Assembly: GCA_023408315.1 (NCBI GenBank)
Contig: JAEYKI010000019.1
Coordinates: 248,001 to 312,000 of the forward strand
Reading direction: 5' to 3'
Length of the DNA stretch: 64,000 bases
Origin: Bacillota bacterium
Lineage (GTDB): Bacteria; Bacillota; Clostridia; Christensenellales; Christensenellaceae
The translations under genes and the position numbers were made by a program. The notes beneath the pieces were generated by a model, which saw only the letters and a program-made list of their open reading frames with translations, made no database searches and was not told the origin of the DNA. Position 1 is the first letter of the stretch. Every line of letters begins with the position of its first letter. Shown one piece after another: positions 33,040-41,784 of the stretch.

Positions 33040-33160
33040 TTTTTGTTTATAGTACAACTATTTTTTTTCTGTGTCAACCCCTTTTGTGAATATTTAGACA
33101 ATTGTGGCAAAAAAACATATGCTGCCTGCATGTTGATACAAGTAACAAAAACATGTGGAC

Positions 33161-33174
33161 ATACATATATGTAT
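33161..33174. promoter_or_regulatory. palindrome upstream of DUF6385 cluster
   Basis: ATACATATATGTAT is a perfect 14-bp palindrome 72 bp before the first DUF6385 start. The overlapping CATACATA resembles the -10 of mother-cell sigma-E promoters, but I see no matching -35, so this is only a hint. Confidence 0.35.
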
Positions 33175-33245
33175 AACAACAAGTACGCGGTATAAGCCGA
33201 AAATGTATGAGGAATCCGCAAGTTTCCGGCGGCGGGGAAAAGGCT

Positions 33246-33818
33246 ATGAATGAGTTGGTTTTTAATACAAGCTGCGAAAATCTTCATGCAGCCGGATACG
33301 GCCAGAATAGCGGGAGCGCCAGGGCGCTTAGTGCGGACGGGAACGGCATATTGCAGATATCGCCGGCCACGCTGAACATAACCGCAGCAAATCTGGATAT
33401 ACACAACTTGACCGCGGCTGCGGATCAAATAACCATAACGGCGGTGGACCTGGATATACGGAATTTAAGCGGCGCGCAGGATTCCCTTCAGATATACAGC
33501 CGTTTTACGGCAACGGATTCCGTCTCTGCAACGCTGCTGGCCTTGCAGACGGTGAACCTGCTTGTGGAAAACGTGGGCACATATAAAAAAAATACGTATT
33601 TTATTAAAAACACAAGCATTGGCGTGGCAGTTACAATATCCCTGCAATTGGCTCCATTGGACAATGACAGTTACTATGTTACGGACGGAAGCGCATTCAG
33701 CCTGGTAGCCGGAGGGACGGTTGTTTTTACTCCCAGCAAGGTATCCAAATATGCGAGAATTCAGCTTTCATCCCTTCTGCTGGGAAGCGTGCAGGCGTTT
33801 TATTTTGGGCAGTCCTGA
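33246..33818 (+). CDS. DUF6385-like beta-rich protein 1
   Basis: 190-aa protein opening with MNELVFN, shared (as MNxLxFN) by two other proteins in this cluster. The middle holds two LDI-x-NL segments (NLDIHNLT, DLDIRNLSGAQDS) and the C-terminal half has YFIKNTSIGVAVTISLQLAP and a closing YARIQL...AFYF pattern, as expected for a beta-sandwich. No signal peptide, membrane helix or catalytic motif. I match it from memory to the DUF6385 family, which has no established function. First gene of a five-gene block; ATG 33246 follows GGGGAAAAGG. Confidence 0.7.
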   Translation: MNELVFNTSCENLHAAGYGQNSGSARALSADGNGILQISPATLNITAANLDIHNLTAAADQITITAVDLDIRNLSGAQDSLQIYSRFTATDSVSATLLALQTVNLLVENVGTYKKNTYFIKNTSIGVAVTISLQLAPLDNDSYYVTDGSAFSLVAGGTVVFTPSKVSKYARIQLSSLLLGSVQAFYFGQS

Positions 33819-33834
33819 TTGAGGCGGTTGAATA

Positions 33835-34404
33835 ATGAATCATTTGATTTTTAATGAAACAGCAAAAGAACTGCGCACGTTGTTGTATGGCTTAAATGGA
33901 GCGAATGCCGTGGCGGTTGCCCTGGACAGCGGCGGCGCGCTCATGATTTCGTCTCAAAGCGCCGTGCCTGTAACCGCGGTCAATCTGGATATACGGAACC
34001 TTACACAAACGCGCGACACGGTAAATGTAACAGCGACCGATCTTGATATCAGGAATTTATCCGGCACACAGGATTCCGTGCAAATATATAACGACGCATT
34101 CGTGGAATCCTCCACCTCAACCAACGTAACGTCCGGATCCAATATCCTGCTTACGACCAATATCGGCACGTACAGCGGCAACAGCTTTTTTTTGAGGAAT
34201 ACCGGAAGCTCCACCGTAACGGTTACCCTGCAGATAGCGCCGGTGGACGACAATAGTTATTACGTGACGCACGTTTCGGCCCAGGGAGTCACAGCCGGAA
34301 GCAACTATCTGCAGGCCGTTACCGTACCCATTAAATATGCCAGGCTGCTGGTGACGGCAAGCACAACGGTAAGCGTGGTGGCCTACTATAACGGCCGGGC
34401 ATAA
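33835..34404 (+). CDS. DUF6385-like beta-rich protein 2
   Basis: 189 aa, clearly paralogous to the previous protein: MNHLIFN start, DLDIRNLSGTQDSVQIYND in place of DLDIRNLSGAQDSLQIYSR, FFLRNTGSSTVTVTLQIAPV, DDNSYYVTHVSA and a YARLLV...VVAYYNGRA end. Rich in Ser, Thr, Val and Asn, low in Cys, with no export signal. The gap to the previous gene is 16 nt. A structural, self-assembling protein is my inference from composition and tandem duplication. Confidence 0.7.
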   Translation: MNHLIFNETAKELRTLLYGLNGANAVAVALDSGGALMISSQSAVPVTAVNLDIRNLTQTRDTVNVTATDLDIRNLSGTQDSVQIYNDAFVESSTSTNVTSGSNILLTTNIGTYSGNSFFLRNTGSSTVTVTLQIAPVDDNSYYVTHVSAQGVTAGSNYLQAVTVPIKYARLLVTASTTVSVVAYYNGRA

Positions 34405-34424
34405 AGTGTTTTTGAGGAAGAACT

Positions 34425-35318
34425 ATGCAAACAATCAAACTAACGGCAACACAAACAACATACGTATCCAAGGTACAGAGCCAGGAAAACTTTTCTGAAT
34501 CTCCTGTTTTAAACATAGGATTGGAACGCGTGGCAAGCATCGGCCGCTTTTGCCTGGTATCCCAGGACAGGGCGCTTATTCAATTTGGCGGCGTTCCGGG
34601 AATTCCGCAGCACGCCAGCATCGTACATGCGGAGCTGCATGTTTATATTAAAACGCTCAAAAGAAAAATGGGATGCAGGTGCACGATTGGCATTTTGGAG
34701 AACATGGAGGATTTTGACGCGCAAACCGTCACCTGGGATACCATGCCCCAAGCGGAAGCGACGGGATGCTCTTTGTATTTTACGCAGTCCGACGTTCCGG
34801 GGTATGTATGCTGCGATATCACCGGCCTGGCCGTTGGTTGGCACACGGGAAAAACACCGAATTACGGAATCGTGTTGAAGATTGATAAATCTGTGGGAGA
34901 TTTTGTGCAGGCGTCATCCGTGCACAGCCAGGAGACTCCGTTTTTATCTGTGCAGGTAGTGGAATGCGGCCCGGAAAAACTCATGGCCCAAAACAGGGAG
35001 TATATATTTGAAATAAACGGCCTTCCCGGCGAATGCTTTTCGCCGGCTGTTGATTTGTTCTCTGCACAAACTGCGACTTTTTTTATAAAAAATACATCCG
35101 GCGGCGTGCTGAAGGCCAATCTGCAGGTAAGCCCGGATTCCAAAACATTCATAGACGACGCGCAAACTCTCGATATTTCCGCCGGAGAAACAAACGCGCT
35201 GACGCCCTATTTTTTTTCCAGGTACTGCCGTGTACGCCTGTTTGCACAGGATTGCATATCTGAGCCTGTTGCAAAGATATGGTGCCAGATACAAACGAGA
35301 GATTACTACATGCATTGA
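34425..35318 (+). CDS. DNRLRE domain protein with DUF6385-like C-terminus
   Basis: 297 aa. The first about 165 residues look like a DNRLRE/TGF-propeptide-like domain: TYVSKVQSQENFSESPVLNI, RALIQFGGVPGIP, and the downstream pattern TVTWDTMPQ and DITGLAVGW. DNRLRE domains occur in extracellular adhesive or structural proteins. The last about 100 residues repeat the DUF6385 C-terminal theme (FFIKNTSGGVLKANLQVSPD, FSRYCRVRLF). So it may join the same assembly as its neighbours. No signal peptide. 20 nt after the preceding gene. Confidence 0.75.
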   Translation: MQTIKLTATQTTYVSKVQSQENFSESPVLNIGLERVASIGRFCLVSQDRALIQFGGVPGIPQHASIVHAELHVYIKTLKRKMGCRCTIGILENMEDFDAQTVTWDTMPQAEATGCSLYFTQSDVPGYVCCDITGLAVGWHTGKTPNYGIVLKIDKSVGDFVQASSVHSQETPFLSVQVVECGPEKLMAQNREYIFEINGLPGECFSPAVDLFSAQTATFFIKNTSGGVLKANLQVSPDSKTFIDDAQTLDISAGETNALTPYFFSRYCRVRLFAQDCISEPVAKIWCQIQTRDYYMH

Positions 35319-35406
35319 ATTGATTCATGCATTCATTTACAGACCATTGGCCAAAGGCCGGATCCTTTTGCACCAATGGAATTTTAAGTAACCATGGAGG
35401 CAATTT

Positions 35407-36003
35407 ATGAACAACCTAGTTTTTAACACAACCGCAAGTCAACTGCTGACCACCATAGCAAATGCAAGCGTGACTATTGGCGGTACAATCACAGTATCCG
35501 AGATTGTAAATCCCGTAACAATAGGTAATACCAGCCTGACGGTAGCAGGCACGGTAACCGTATCAAACACCAGCCTGACGGTGGCAGGTACCGTCACGGT
35601 AGACGCGATCACTTCCACCGTTACTGTGGCAGGCACCGTAACAATTGGGAACGCATCAATTACAACAGTCGTTTCTGGCAGTACGTTTACCTCGAACGCG
35701 GTTACAAGCACCGCGGTCACCGGTACCGGCGTTTTGTTCGCGGATACCGATATTTCCACCCTGAAGGTTGTATCCCTGTACCTGTACAACGAAGGTTCAA
35801 CCACACTCACGGTATCCCTGCAGGTGAGCCCGGATACCACGTCTACGCATTATATTACAGACCCGTCCTACAGCAACGTGGCGATTACCGCCGGAAACAG
35901 CCAGTTTATAGACGTAGGCCTTTTTGCGCATTATATGCACCTGCAGTATAACCTAGGCACGTTTACGGCAACGTTCAGCGCTTTTTACAACGCGCAGGCT
36001 TAA
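35407..36003 (+). CDS. DUF6385-like protein 3 with 13-residue repeats
   Basis: 198 aa with the family start MNNLVFN and the family end (SLQVSPD, HYITDPS, AFYNAQA). Its middle is almost only T, V, S, A, G, I, N and built from a 13-residue repeat around NTSLTVAGTVTVS, consistent with a small beta-solenoid or stacked strands. No Trp, hardly any charge before residue 105. The high Ser/Thr content offers many possible O-glycosylation sites, and the next gene is a glycosyltransferase. Confidence 0.72.
   Translation: MNNLVFNTTASQLLTTIANASVTIGGTITVSEIVNPVTIGNTSLTVAGTVTVSNTSLTVAGTVTVDAITSTVTVAGTVTIGNASITTVVSGSTFTSNAVTSTAVTGTGVLFADTDISTLKVVSLYLYNEGSTTLTVSLQVSPDTTSTHYITDPSYSNVAITAGNSQFIDVGLFAHYMHLQYNLGTFTATFSAFYNAQA
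35527..35655 (+). repeat. 39-bp coding tandem repeat
   Basis: A unit beginning AATACCAGCCTGACGGT starts at 35527 and recurs at 35566, exactly 39 bp later, with a third degenerate copy at about 35605. It encodes the NTSLTVAGTVTVS repeat. Confidence 0.75.
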
Positions 36004-36091
36004 GCCGAATGTTTAATGGATCATTGTTTTTTAAAGCGGCAGGCAGGGCGTTATACCCCGCCTGTTGCAAAATTATAAGAGGAATTTGTTT

Positions 36092-37894
36092 ATGAAGAAG
36101 CAGACAATCAGCGCATGCATAATTGCAAAAGATGAAGAAAAACTGATTGGGGATTGCCTTGAGAGCATTGCAGATGTGGCAGACGAGATGATACTGGTGG
36201 ATACGGGCTCTGGTGACGGCACAATGGCGCTTGCAAAACAATACGGGGCCAGGATATACGAATATGCCTGGGACGAAAGCTTTGCAAACGCAAGAAACCG
36301 CTGCATGGAGGAAGCGAAGTATGACTGGATACTGTTTTTGGATGCGGACGAACGCCTTTATGCGGAAGATAAAGAGAAGCTTTTTGCGTTTTTAAATACC
36401 AGGGACTACGACGGCGCGCATTTTAATATTATTAATTATGTGGGAGACGGGGCCAATTACACGCTGCACAACGCCCTGCGCCTGGTTCGGAATAACGGAG
36501 AATACCGGTTTGTGGGCAACATCCACGAGCAGATATCCAGGAAGGACGGCGTGGAGGCCGCAGGCAGGTTTGCCGTGCTGGATGTGCGTTTGAAACATTT
36601 GGGATACCTGGATTGGGTGGTGGCGGATAAAGATAAGAGAAACAGGAACATCCCCATGATATTAAAGCAACTGGAAAAGGACCCGGAGAATCCGTTTACA
36701 TTGTTCAATCTGGGAAACGAATACGTGGCGCTGCATGATTATGAAAAGGCAAACGAATGCTACCAGAAATCCATGCAGCATTTTAACAAGGCGGAAGGAT
36801 ATGCGCCTCATTTGTTGTTCAGGGCCGCCATGTGCCTGTATAACCTGAAACGCTACGGGCAGGCGATAGCGGTTTTGAACCGTGCCCTTCTGTTTTACCC
36901 GGCCTGCACGGATATGGAGTATTTAAAAGGGAGCATATACTGGGAATGGAAACGGTATACGCTTGCAGCCGGTTCGTTTGAAAAGGCAATCGCAATGGGA
37001 GAGGCGCCGCCTGAACTGAAGTTTTCGGACCACTGCGCTACCATCCGGCCGTATTACGCGCTGGGAAAGCTGTACGCCTCCCTGCACGATTATCAGAAAG
37101 CCCTGGAGGCGTATACTAAAATACTTGAAATTGACAATTCGTATTATATTATTTTGTACGACATTGCAGAGGCGCTGAAAGAACTGGTGCTGAACCAGGA
37201 GGAAGTGGAAAAGCTGTTGCGAAAATTCGTGACGGGAGACGATTTGCCCGGTTTGCTCCTGCTGTGCGACGTATTCCTCTCCATTGGTTTTACAGAGCTT
37301 TCTTCCCGGTATATGGAAAAAGCCCGGCAGGCGGAAGGTTATGAAACGGAGAAGGGGTACATGGAGGGCAAGATTGCATTATACCTGGGGCAATACAAAG
37401 AGGCGGAATCCCTGCTGCGCAAGGCCTGCGCACTGGAGGAGTGCAAACTGCTCCCCGAATGCGCGCCCCGCTGCAAAGCGTTTTTATTTGCCGCGGCCCT
37501 GCTGAATCCGGAAGGCGATCCAAGGGAGGTTGTGGAATTTATCCGCAGCCATGCAGACGAGCTTACCTGCCGGGTTTATGCGCAGGTATGCAGCGTTTTT
37601 CTAGCCGGTTTTGAAGATTATTTAACGCAAGCCGGAGATGTGCCGGGGCAGATTAAAAAGCTGGAAGATTTGCTGCAGATTTTTTTGGACATCAAGGCGT
37701 ACGATTTGTTTGACCGCCTGCTGCACACGTATAATTATGTGGATTCCAAACAGGTGTTTATATCGCTGGCCGGGCTATATTTAAAAAAAGGGTATCCGCA
37801 GATTGCTGCAAATTATATCAAGCGATCCATAAGCGAGCTTGAGACAATAGATAATCTGGGAGCGGAAATACTGTTCAGCGCGTATTATTACTGA
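36092..37894 (+). CDS. family 2 glycosyltransferase with TPR repeats
   Basis: 600-aa cytosolic protein. The N-terminal GT2 domain (about 1-200) has ISACIIAKDEEKLIGDCLES, VDTGSGDGT and the metal-binding LFLDADERL. The remainder is a chain of TPR-like helical repeats (for example NPFTLFNLGNEY, FRAAMCLYNL, ALGKLYASLHDYQKALEAY). GT2-TPR proteins often glycosylate surface or spore proteins. It lies 88 nt after the repeat-rich DUF6385 gene on the same strand, so these Ser/Thr-rich proteins are the natural candidates for its target. ATG 36092 follows AGAGGAA. Its 3' end overlaps convergent mutY by 20 nt. Confidence 0.88.
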   Translation: MKKQTISACIIAKDEEKLIGDCLESIADVADEMILVDTGSGDGTMALAKQYGARIYEYAWDESFANARNRCMEEAKYDWILFLDADERLYAEDKEKLFAFLNTRDYDGAHFNIINYVGDGANYTLHNALRLVRNNGEYRFVGNIHEQISRKDGVEAAGRFAVLDVRLKHLGYLDWVVADKDKRNRNIPMILKQLEKDPENPFTLFNLGNEYVALHDYEKANECYQKSMQHFNKAEGYAPHLLFRAAMCLYNLKRYGQAIAVLNRALLFYPACTDMEYLKGSIYWEWKRYTLAAGSFEKAIAMGEAPPELKFSDHCATIRPYYALGKLYASLHDYQKALEAYTKILEIDNSYYIILYDIAEALKELVLNQEEVEKLLRKFVTGDDLPGLLLLCDVFLSIGFTELSSRYMEKARQAEGYETEKGYMEGKIALYLGQYKEAESLLRKACALEECKLLPECAPRCKAFLFAAALLNPEGDPREVVEFIRSHADELTCRVYAQVCSVFLAGFEDYLTQAGDVPGQIKKLEDLLQIFLDIKAYDLFDRLLHTYNYVDSKQVFISLAGLYLKKGYPQIAANYIKRSISELETIDNLGAEILFSAYYY

Positions 37895-38939
37895 TGCGCC
37901 GGTAGTATTCCGTCAGGTATGCACGGTGGGCGGAGGGCACGGAATACACGCCGCCCAGTTCCTCTGGAGTGGCCCAGATAAACGCGCTGGCGGGAGGCTC
38001 CGCGGCTAGATTTGCCCAATAGCCCTGCATATGCCATTCCACATGGGTAAAAATATGCTTTGCCTTGGGAAGCGCCTCCAGCCCGCCAAACTGTAGGCCC
38101 CAATTTGCCAGCGTGTGGGCCGCCGGCGATTGTAATAAAGCGCCGTCTGCGGCGGGCAGGCCCCATAAACCGGCCAGCAGCCCTTTTTGCGGAAATTTAA
38201 GCAGGGCCAGCCGCCTCTTCCATACCAGAACAAAAACGGTTTTTTCTTCCGTTTTCCGTTTTGGTTTTGGGGATTTTACAGGCAGCTCTGCCGCAATGCC
38301 CAGCCGGTATCCATCGCAAAGGGCCTGCACGGGGCAACCGCCGCATTTTGGCTGGCCGGGCAGGCAGACTCCCGCGCCCAGTTCCATGAGCGACTGGTTG
38401 AACGCGCCCACGTCCGAATCCGGCAGAATGGCGGCGATATTCTGTTCAACAGCACGTTTAGTCTCCGGGTCGCCAATATTTGCGCGGCTGGCGGTGATCC
38501 TGGAAATCACCCGCAATACGTTGCCGTCCACCGCGGGCAGGGGAACGCCATAGGCTATGGAGGCCACCGCTCCAGCCGTATACGGACCGATTCCCGGCAG
38601 GAGGACAAGCTCTGCGTATGTGCGGGGGATCACACCGCCGTGCTGGCGCAAAACGGTTTGCGCGGCCTTTTGCAGGTTGCGCGCGCGGCTGTAATACCCA
38701 AGCCCTTCCCAAAGTTTCATAAGCTTGGATTCGTCCGCATCCGCCAGCGCCTCAATGTCCGGCAGTTCGCGTACAAAGCGTTCAAAGTAGGGGAGCGCCG
38801 CCTGTACCCTGGTTTGCTGGAGCATAAGCTCAGAAACCAGCACGCGGTAGGGCGTGGGGTCGTCCCTCCAGGGCAGCGCGCGCGCGTTGGCTGCGTACCA
38901 GTTAAGCAGCGGCGCTACGATATCTTTCAGTGATTTCAT
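37875..38939 (-). CDS. mutY: A/G-specific adenine glycosylase MutY
   Basis: 354-aa repair enzyme that removes A mispaired with 8-oxoG. Seen in order: catalytic Glu in SELMLQQTRV, helix-hairpin-helix LPGIGPYTAGAVASIAYG, catalytic Asp in VDGNVLRV, the [4Fe-4S] site CLPGQPKCGGCPVQALC (CX6CX2CX5C), then a C-terminal NUDIX-like recognition domain (about 230-350). The start overlaps the DUF3788 gene by 4 nt. Confidence 0.95.
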   Translation of the reverse strand: MKSLKDIVAPLLNWYAANARALPWRDDPTPYRVLVSELMLQQTRVQAALPYFERFVRELPDIEALADADESKLMKLWEGLGYYSRARNLQKAAQTVLRQHGGVIPRTYAELVLLPGIGPYTAGAVASIAYGVPLPAVDGNVLRVISRITASRANIGDPETKRAVEQNIAAILPDSDVGAFNQSLMELGAGVCLPGQPKCGGCPVQALCDGYRLGIAAELPVKSPKPKRKTEEKTVFVLVWKRRLALLKFPQKGLLAGLWGLPAADGALLQSPAAHTLANWGLQFGGLEALPKAKHIFTHVEWHMQGYWANLAAEPPASAFIWATPEELGGVYSVPSAHRAYLTEYYRRISNNTR

Positions 38940-39388
38940 TCGTCATCCTTTGGTGTTTGATTGAGCGGTTTTTTTTTGATGCATATCAGGCGCACCACGT
39001 CTGCAAGCTCCTGTTCACTCAAAACCCGATAGTGAACCCAACCGCCTTCGCCGCAGGGGTAGCGGTTATTCCAGAGTTCCCTGGTTTTGGGCAATAATCC
39101 GCCGTAGGCTTTCTGCAAGGCGGGCAGTTCCTTTTTACCAATCTGCAGGGTTACGGTAAAAGCACCCCGCTCAAAAAAAAGATAGCACAGGTGCGCCGAT
39201 TTGTGGACGTATTTGTACCCCCAGCCGTAATAATTCCCAAACGGAAAACGCAGTTCGCGGTTTAAGCTGTAGCCGCCGTGTAAAAAATTTTCCAGCGTAT
39301 CAAGCAGCCGCATGCCCTCTGTGCCAACGGTGTTTTGTATTTCTTCCGCTGCGGGCATATGGCTTTTATCCAGCATTCGTTCGTACAT
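38936..39388 (-). CDS. DUF3788 family protein
   Basis: 150-aa soluble protein with the DUF3788 look: FPFGNYYGWGYKYVHKSAHL, CYLFFERGAFTVTLQIGKKE and the closing EGGWVHYRVLSE. The function of the family is unknown. Its stop overlaps the mutY start (ATGA), so both are made from one transcript. Confidence 0.8.
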   Translation of the reverse strand: MYERMLDKSHMPAAEEIQNTVGTEGMRLLDTLENFLHGGYSLNRELRFPFGNYYGWGYKYVHKSAHLCYLFFERGAFTVTLQIGKKELPALQKAYGGLLPKTRELWNNRYPCGEGGWVHYRVLSEQELADVVRLICIKKKPLNQTPKDDE

Positions 39389-39428
39389 GTTTATTCCTTT
39401 GGGGGGCGATATGCGCCCGATTAAATAT

Positions 39429-39848
39429 CTAATTTAGGGACGCAACTGCTTTTTTTGCGAATTCCTTTGCGTCCTGCGCGTCCTGGTCGTTGGGCAGCTT
39501 GCCTGTTTTATCGCCGCCGCCTTTTTTGTTGCATTCCTCAGGATAGATTGCGATGCCTTTTCCGCGGAGCAGTTTCTCCGCAAATTTGCTTATGCCTTTT
39601 CCCATTGCGGAGGTGGAGAACAAAGCAACGTTTTTGGCGGAGCCTGCTTCCAGGGATTTCAGGAATTTTTTGCAGTTTGCCTCCAGGTTAAAGGCCCGCC
39701 AGGACCCGCCCACAAACAGAAGGTCAACGTCCCGGACCGCCGGATTCTCAGTCATTTCCTCCGCGGGAATGCCAAGTTCCTCCGCAATGGCCAAAGCGAG
39801 TTTTTTTGTATTGCCCGTATCCGAATGATAAACGATTTGAATCTTCAT
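39429..39848 (-). CDS. flavodoxin family protein
   Basis: 139-aa short flavodoxin: the FMN phosphate loop HSDTGNTKK follows the first strand MKIQIVY; LFVGGSWRAF and VALFSTSAMGKG line the flavin site. It may deliver electrons to the NimA-like or other flavoproteins nearby; that is inference from location. 40 nt before DUF3788 on the same strand. Confidence 0.85.
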   Translation of the reverse strand: MKIQIVYHSDTGNTKKLALAIAEELGIPAEEMTENPAVRDVDLLFVGGSWRAFNLEANCKKFLKSLEAGSAKNVALFSTSAMGKGISKFAEKLLRGKGIAIYPEECNKKGGGDKTGKLPNDQDAQDAKEFAKKAVASLN

Positions 39849-39919
39849 TTGCTTAGATCTCCTTATTTTTTATTCCCAAAAGCGGCGCTCTTGGGTTAGC
39901 GCCCTGGTTGCAGGGCAAA

Positions 39920-40381
39920 TTATTTTTTATTGCGCTTGCCCGTGATTTTTTGAACCTGAATTTTTACAACCGTGGTTGCAGGCATGTATTTTGCCAGGGA
40001 CGATTTGATCTCCGCATCCTTGGTGCCGTATTTCTGGCACAAAGCAACCAGTTTGTCCGTTTTTTCCTGTTCGTCCTCCACTATCACCGCATTGCCAAAT
40101 ACCATTGCGCTTTCGTAACAGGTGGTTGTTTTTTGGGGAATCACATCTTCAAACCCCACCACCACAAAAGACGCCTTGCCGTTTGCGAGGATGGCATCCA
40201 TTTTGCGCCCGGCGGCGGCGCAGTGAAAAACAATTGTGTTTTCATGTTTGTCATAATAATAGTTAAGGGGTACGCCGTAAGGTTCACCTTCCGGTGATAT
40301 GGTGCACAGTATTCCATGAGAGCCTTTTTCCAGAATCATTTTTGCTTCTTCTTCTGCAATAAACCGTTTTTGCGTAGACAT
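39920..40381 (-). CDS. pyridoxamine 5'-phosphate oxidase-like flavoprotein (NimA type)
   Basis: 153-aa split-barrel FMN protein with the NimA-like pattern HGILCTISPEGEPYGVPLNY, IVFHCAAAGRKMDAI and SAMVFGNAVIVED. Relatives reduce nitroimidazoles or bind flavin or haem; actual activity is unknown and should not be read as resistance. It lies between the GNAT gene and the flavodoxin on the same strand, each within about 70 nt. Confidence 0.85.
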   Translation of the reverse strand: MSTQKRFIAEEEAKMILEKGSHGILCTISPEGEPYGVPLNYYYDKHENTIVFHCAAAGRKMDAILANGKASFVVVGFEDVIPQKTTTCYESAMVFGNAVIVEDEQEKTDKLVALCQKYGTKDAEIKSSLAKYMPATTVVKIQVQKITGKRNKK

Positions 40382-40409
40382 GGCATTCTCCTTTTGATCC
40401 TATAAATTT

Positions 40410-40868
40410 TTACAAATACATCCGCAGGGACGCATAGCTGGTTTCTTCAAACCCCAGTTTTTTATACAGGGGCTTGCCGTCCGGCGTGGCAAACAGGTCC
40501 AGCATGGAAACGTTCTCTTTTTTTGCCTCCTCAATTAACGCGCGCAGTATAAGGGTGGAATACCCCCTTCTGCGAAACTCCGGGTATGTGAGCACGTTGA
40601 GTATGGTTCCTGTTTTTCCCGTGCAAAGGTGCGGGGCGGCGGGCCTTTCTGTAATCAGCAGAAAAGCGGCGGACGCCACCCGCCCATCCGTTTCCCCAAT
40701 AAATGCGATAAAATCTCCGGCGGGGATATGCTTTAAGTAAAATTTTTTGAGTTGTGCAGAAAGCGCTGTTGCCTGCGCCTGCGTCAGTTCCCCTTCGCAC
40801 CCGAAATAATCCAAACGGAGGGCAATAAGCCTGTTCAGGTCAAAAAGCGTGGCTTTGCGGATATCCAT
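40410..40868 (-). CDS. GNAT family N-acetyltransferase
   Basis: 152-aa acetyltransferase. The acetyl-CoA loop motif is TYPEFRRRGYSTLILRALI, preceded by GTILNV and followed by LFATPDGKPLYKKLGFEETS. Substrate unknown. It is 51 nt downstream of folD and likely co-transcribed. Confidence 0.88.
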   Translation of the reverse strand: MDIRKATLFDLNRLIALRLDYFGCEGELTQAQATALSAQLKKFYLKHIPAGDFIAFIGETDGRVASAAFLLITERPAAPHLCTGKTGTILNVLTYPEFRRRGYSTLILRALIEEAKKENVSMLDLFATPDGKPLYKKLGFEETSYASLRMYL

Positions 40869-40919
40869 TTAAACACCTCCTCCAAAAGAGAGCGGGATGT
40901 TTGCGGGCACGGCCTGCGC

Positions 40920-41774
40920 TCAGTTATCCCTGCGAAGTAAAAATTCCGCGGCATCCACCGTCTGTTTCATAAGCATGGCGATGGTCACAGGACCGACTCC
41001 GCCGGGAACAGGCGTATAGGCGGAGGATTTGGCAGCGGCATTTTCCAGGTCTATATCGCCCACGTTACCCGGATTATAACCCGCGTCCACCAGAACCGCG
41101 CCGGGCCGGATCCAGTCCGCCTGTATGAATTTTGGCCGTCCCACGGCAGCCACCACAATCTCCGCGCGGCGGACGATCTCAGGCAGGCTTCTGGTTTTGG
41201 AATGGCATACGGTTACTGTTGCGTTTTGGTTCAAAAGGAGCATGGCAACCGGCTTGCCAAGGATGGGGCTTCTGCCCACCACCACCGCCTCGCGCCCTTC
41301 CAGCGAAATGCTGTACCGGCTCAACAGCTCCATTATGGCCAGGGGCGTGGCGGATTTAAAGGCGGGGAGGCCCATTGCCATGCGCCCAAACCCGGCGGTA
41401 TTCACGCCATCCACATCTTTTGCCAGAGATATGGCGTTGAAGCACGCCTGTTCGTCTATATGCCCCGGTACCGGATGCTGCAGCAGTATGCCGCAAACCT
41501 GCGGATCACGGTTCAGTTTTTCTATTGTTGCCATTAAATTTTTTGTGGAAATTTCAGCAGGCAGCTCAATTTTAAGGGATTCCATGCCTATGCGTTTGCA
41601 CGCATTCCCTTTCATGCGCACATAGGTAACGGAAGCGGGGTTGTCTCCCGCCAGAATGGTGGCAAGAACAGGCGTTTTGCCCGTTTCAGCAAAAATTTTC
41701 TGCACCCGCGCAGAAAGCTCTGATTCAACGGCGGCCGCTACGGCCCTGCCGTCCAGAATTAATGGGTTATGCAT
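40920..41774 (-). CDS. folD: methylenetetrahydrofolate dehydrogenase/cyclohydrolase FolD
   Basis: 284-aa bifunctional folate enzyme that interconverts 5,10-methylene-THF and 10-formyl-THF. Motifs: VTYVRMKGNACKRIGM with the catalytic Lys, LLQHPVPGHID, DVDGVN, VVGRSPILGKP for NADP binding and TPVPGGVGPVTIAML. The ATG at 41774 follows AAGGAGG by 5 nt; a GTG two codons upstream overlaps that site. It is 10 nt after the methyltransferase gene, so it ends an operon with MFS, GT1 and methyltransferase genes, an odd setting for a housekeeping folate gene. Confidence 0.95.
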   Translation of the reverse strand: MHNPLILDGRAVAAAVESELSARVQKIFAETGKTPVLATILAGDNPASVTYVRMKGNACKRIGMESLKIELPAEISTKNLMATIEKLNRDPQVCGILLQHPVPGHIDEQACFNAISLAKDVDGVNTAGFGRMAMGLPAFKSATPLAIMELLSRYSISLEGREAVVVGRSPILGKPVAMLLLNQNATVTVCHSKTRSLPEIVRRAEIVVAAVGRPKFIQADWIRPGAVLVDAGYNPGNVGDIDLENAAAKSSAYTPVPGGVGPVTIAMLMKQTVDAAEFLLRRDN

Positions 41775-41784
41775 GTGCACCTCC

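Noticed and set aside
35527..35655. CRISPR-like direct repeats
   Set aside because: Units are in frame in a coding gene, directly adjacent without spacers, and diverge by codon changes; no cas genes.
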